A DNA stretch of 7,740 nucleotides. Origin: an uncultured bacterium (GTDB taxonomy: Bacteria; Verrucomicrobiota; Lentisphaeria; Oligosphaerales; Oligosphaeraceae). A program made the position numbers and the translations under genes. This document shows, one piece after another, positions 5,150 through 7,740 of the stretch (position 1 is its first letter; each line of letters starts with the position of its first letter). Below the pieces are notes generated by a model. The model was not told the origin of the DNA and did no database searches. It was given only the letters and a program-made list of their open reading frames with translations. Location: contig CACZQQ010000437.1 of the NCBI GenBank assembly GCA_902783355.1, forward strand, positions 1-7,740. Reading direction: 5' to 3'.

Positions 5150-6934
5150 ATGCATAGTCCGCACACACCATTCCTCTGGCGTCGGTACAAGGGCAGCAGC
5201 CCGCTGAAGATATACCTGGGCTTCTACCGCGGCTACTTCTGGCGGTACATGCTTGTGCTGCTGGTCTTTCTGCTGCGGCACAGCCCCGTCTATGTGCTGC
5301 CGATATTGACCGCCGACATCATCAACCTGGTGACCTCCGACCCGCCAGGAGAGCCGCGCGGCATCGTCATCCGCCTCGTCATCGCGCTCGTGCTGCTGCT
5401 GCAGAACATCGGCACGCACACGCTGAACGCGCGGCTCTTCAGCGCCATCAACAGGGAGGTCGAGTGCAGGCTGCGCACGTCGCTGTGCGCGCGCCTGCAG
5501 CACCTCTCCATGAATTACCTCCACAACTTCAAGATCGGTGCCCTCCAGACCAAGATCCTGCGCGACGTGGAGAACATCGAGAACCTGACCACCAGCCTGA
5601 ACGGCGTGTTGCCGACGATGACGGTCAATGTCATCATCGCGCTTGTGGTGACCGCCATGCGCGCCCCCAAGTTCCTGTGGCTCTTCCTCATCCTTGTGCC
5701 GCTGGCGCGCCTCTTCCACTTCCTGATGCACAAGAGCATGGAGGAGCGCAACAAGACCTTCCGCCTCTCCGTGGAGCACATGAACGGCTACATCACCGAA
5801 ATGCTGCGCATGCTGCCCGTCACGCGCGCGCATGGTATCGAAGACGAGGAGATGAACCGCATCCAGCGCTATTTCCACAAGATACGCCGCGCGGGCTTCC
5901 GCCTGGACAGCATCAACGCCATCTACGGCACCACCAACTGGGTCCTCATCACCAGCTTCAATGTCATCACCCTTTGCGCTGCAGGATATATGAAATTGAA
6001 GGGCATGATGGACATCGGCGCCGGCGACATCGTCCTCCTGACGGGCTACTTCAACACGCTCTCCAGCGCGGTGATGCAACTGATGAGCCTCATGCCCATC
6101 CTGACGCGCGGCCTAGAGTCCGTCAAGTCCGTCGGCGACGTGCTGGAGTGCAGCGACTTGGAGCAGAATGAAGACAAGCCGCCCGTGACCGCCGTCCAGG
6201 GCGCCTTCGAGTTCAAGGACGTCTCCTTCCAATACGAGCCAGGCCCCGAATGGCCGCTGAAGCACTTCAATCTGAAGGTCAATCCAGGCGAGACCGTTGC
6301 GTTGGTCGGCCCGTCGGGCGCCGGCAAGTCCACCCTCGTGCAGCTCATCATCGGCTTCATCCGGCCGCTGGAGGGAACCATCTTGCTGGACGGCAAGGAC
6401 ATGAACACGCTCGACCTGCGCACCTACCGCAGGTTCCTCTCCGTCGTCACGCAGGAGACCCTCCTCTTTGACGGCTCGCTGCGCGACAACGTCTCCTACG
6501 GGCTGCCCAATGCGACGCAGGAAGCCATAGAACAGGCCGTCCACGACGCCGACTTGGACGAGGTGGTCGCCAACCTCCCGCAGGGGCTTGACACGCCTCT
6601 CATGGAGAACGGCTCGCGCCTCTCCGGCGGCCAGCGGCAGCGCATCGCCATCGCCCGCGCCCTCCTCCGCAATCCGAAGGTGCTTCTGCTGGACGAGGCG
6701 ACCTCCGCGCTGGACGTCGAGGCCGAGGAGGAGATCCGCCACACGCTGGACCGCCTCATGGCCGGCCGCACCACCTTCGTCGTGGCGCACCGCCTCTCCA
6801 CCATCCAGAACGCCGACCGCATCATCGTCATGGACCACGGCGCCATGGTGGAATGCGGCACCCACAGGGAGCTTCTGGCGAAGAACGGCAAATACGCCGA
6901 GATGTACCGCAAATCCATAGCCCCCGCAGAATAA
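5150..6934 (+). CDS. ABC exporter half-transporter (MsbA/LmrA-type, TMD-NBD fusion)
   Basis: This is an inner-membrane ABC exporter in which one chain carries the membrane domain and the ATPase and normally dimerises. With the ATG at 5150 it has 594 residues, typical for the family. The membrane domain (about 15-310) has hydrophobic helices near YMLVLLVFLL, IVIRLVIALVLLL, a pair from VNVIIALVV to WLFLILVPLA, and a pair from WVLITSFNVITLCAAGY to the MMDIGAGDIVLL region. The ATPase has the A-loop Tyr362, Walker A GPSGAGKST (387-395), Q-loop Gln435, signature LSGGQ (491-495), Walker B LLLDEAT with Asp515 and Glu516, and the H-loop His547 in VVAHRLST; all key residues are intact. An in-frame GTG at 5075 would add 25 residues, but that stretch is two hairpins and has no ribosome-binding site. 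The ATG also lacks a clear one, so the start is uncertain. The substrate (lipid, peptide or drug) cannot be read from sequence. The stop overlaps the Shine-Dalgarno site of the next gene. Confidence 0.93.
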   Translation: MHSPHTPFLWRRYKGSSPLKIYLGFYRGYFWRYMLVLLVFLLRHSPVYVLPILTADIINLVTSDPPGEPRGIVIRLVIALVLLLQNIGTHTLNARLFSAINREVECRLRTSLCARLQHLSMNYLHNFKIGALQTKILRDVENIENLTTSLNGVLPTMTVNVIIALVVTAMRAPKFLWLFLILVPLARLFHFLMHKSMEERNKTFRLSVEHMNGYITEMLRMLPVTRAHGIEDEEMNRIQRYFHKIRRAGFRLDSINAIYGTTNWVLITSFNVITLCAAGYMKLKGMMDIGAGDIVLLTGYFNTLSSAVMQLMSLMPILTRGLESVKSVGDVLECSDLEQNEDKPPVTAVQGAFEFKDVSFQYEPGPEWPLKHFNLKVNPGETVALVGPSGAGKSTLVQLIIGFIRPLEGTILLDGKDMNTLDLRTYRRFLSVVTQETLLFDGSLRDNVSYGLPNATQEAIEQAVHDADLDEVVANLPQGLDTPLMENGSRLSGGQRQRIAIARALLRNPKVLLLDEATSALDVEAEEEIRHTLDRLMAGRTTFVVAHRLSTIQNADRIIVMDHGAMVECGTHRELLAKNGKYAEMYRKSIAPAE

Positions 6935-6938
6935 GGAG
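6933..6938 (+). promoter_or_regulatory. Shine-Dalgarno site for the MBL gene, overlapping the exporter stop
   Basis: AAGGAG begins on the last two bases of the exporter's TAA stop and lies 12 bases before the ATG at 6951. A second AAGGA (6942-6946) is closer, with a four-base spacer. The overlap suggests the two genes are translated from one mRNA. Confidence 0.7.
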
Positions 6939-6950
6939 AACAAGGACAAC

Positions 6951-7740
6951 ATGAAAATCAGACTGGGCTTCTACGGCGCGGCCGGCAACGTGACCGGCTC
7001 CTGCTACCTCCTCAGGGCCAACGGAAAGAACATCCTCATCGACTGTGGCCTCTATCAGGAGCACCATCTCAAGGACCGCAACTGGGGCCAGTTCCCCCTC
7101 CAGCCGTCGGAAATCGACGCGGTCGTCCTGACGCACGCGCACCTGGACCACTGCGGCCGCCTGCCGCGCCTCGTCAAGGAGGGCTTCCGCGGCCCCATCT
7201 ACTGCACCTCGCCCACCGCCGAAATCGCACGCATCGTCATGGACGACTGCGGCAAGATCAACGAGGAAGACGCCGAATACAAGCGTCTGCGCCATCTGCG
7301 CGAAGGCCGCAAGGGCCCCCATGACGTCAAGCCGCTCTACACGCAGGAGGACGCCGAGGAGGTCGTCCCCCTCTTCTCGCCGTGGGACGAGAAGGAGCCG
7401 CTGGATTTGGGCGACGGCATCATCGTCCAGTTCATTCCCGTGGGGCACATTCTGGGCGCCTCCTCCGTGAGGTTCGTCATCACCACGGGCACGACGACGC
7501 GCTCCGTCGTCTTCTCTGGCGACATCGGGCGGCACGACATGCCCATCCTGCACGACCCTGACCCCGTGGGCGACGCGGACTATCTTGTCATTGAATCCAC
7601 CTACGGCGACAGGCTCCATCCGGAGACCGCCGACATTCCCGAACAGCTGGCGAAGATCATCAACGAGACGGAGCAGGCCGGCGGCAACATCATCATTCCG
7701 AGTTTCGCCATCGAGCGCACGCAGGAGCTCCTCTACTTCC
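6951..7740 (+). CDS. Beta-CASP metallo-beta-lactamase-fold protein, RNA-processing type (5' part)
   Basis: The gene runs off the right edge after 263 complete codons. The N-terminus MKIRLGFYGAAGNVTGSCYLL is the standard opening of the CPSF73-like MBL/beta-CASP group (KEGG/COG1236-type 'RNA exonuclease' proteins). Metal-binding motifs are THAHLDHCGRLP (His62, His64, Asp66, His67), His166 in VGHILGASS and Asp191 in FSGDIGR. The beta-CASP marker ESTYGDR (motif A acid Glu215) and the downstream IPSFAIERTQELLYF segment separate it from glyoxalase II or lactamase members. Such proteins are usually about 450-540 residues, so roughly half is missing, including the last beta-CASP histidine motifs. Relatives act as zinc-dependent endo- or 5'-exoribonucleases, but bacterial members of this branch are poorly characterised and the substrate here is unknown. 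The ATG follows the exporter stop by 16 bases, suggesting co-transcription. Confidence 0.9.
   Translation, partial: MKIRLGFYGAAGNVTGSCYLLRANGKNILIDCGLYQEHHLKDRNWGQFPLQPSEIDAVVLTHAHLDHCGRLPRLVKEGFRGPIYCTSPTAEIARIVMDDCGKINEEDAEYKRLRHLREGRKGPHDVKPLYTQEDAEEVVPLFSPWDEKEPLDLGDGIIVQFIPVGHILGASSVRFVITTGTTTRSVVFSGDIGRHDMPILHDPDPVGDADYLVIESTYGDRLHPETADIPEQLAKIINETEQAGGNIIIPSFAIERTQELLYF

Noticed and set aside
95..6079. A stop-free antisense reading frame of about 1,990 codons on the minus strand
   Set aside because: It is codon-aligned with the sense genes at 248, 1400, 3713 and 5150, which all happen to share one frame. Antisense stops there need sense TTA, CTA or TCA codons, which these GC-biased genes avoid; it ends at a CTA Leu codon (6113) and a TCA in the spacer (95). 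Its translation is low-complexity Val/Asp/His/Leu/Arg with no recognisable domain and it crosses spacers and repeats.

Overview
This is a GC-rich bacterial window in which every recognised gene lies on the + strand. In order it holds the tail of an ABC exporter, a stand-alone AICAR transformylase (purH-type, without the cyclohydrolase domain), a type IIA topoisomerase A subunit (ParC-like), a family GH4 alpha-galactosidase (MelA-like), a complete ABC exporter half-transporter, and the first 263 codons of a beta-CASP metallo-beta-lactamase-fold RNase-like protein that runs off the right edge. Codons end overwhelmingly in C or G. The topoisomerase belongs to the ParC/GyrA branch I recall from Bacteroidetes and Chlamydiae. 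With the high GC this suggests a Verrucomicrobiota/Lentisphaerota/Kiritimatiellota-like bacterium, but that is only a tentative inference.

Layout: 1-70 exporter tail; 71-247 a structured spacer; 248-1369 AICAR transformylase; 1400-3682 topoisomerase; 3713-5062 GH4 enzyme; 5063-5149 a second structured spacer; 5150-6934 ABC exporter; 6951-7740 MBL protein. The gaps around the topoisomerase gene are 30 nt each and the last gap is 16 nt, with no convincing terminator, so co-transcription is plausible. The products (purine synthesis, chromosome decatenation, galactoside hydrolysis, export, RNA processing) do not form an obvious pathway. The run looks like loosely packed housekeeping and metabolic genes rather than a dedicated system.

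The most unusual content is non-coding. The first spacer is a 109-bp in-register imperfect palindrome (centre 126). It can fold into three hairpins placed end to end with no free base between them. The two outer hairpins differ from each other by paired changes that keep each one perfect, as in a REP/BIME-type mobile palindrome. The second spacer has two more perfect hairpins, the first headed by a similar GTYCTGA word. The topoisomerase also has an acidic N-terminal extension and a low-complexity C-terminal tail built from a 66-bp tandem repeat. That tail ends in a motif resembling an SSB tip or sliding-clamp-binding peptide. I found no CRISPR array, tRNA, rRNA, transposase or defence cassette.
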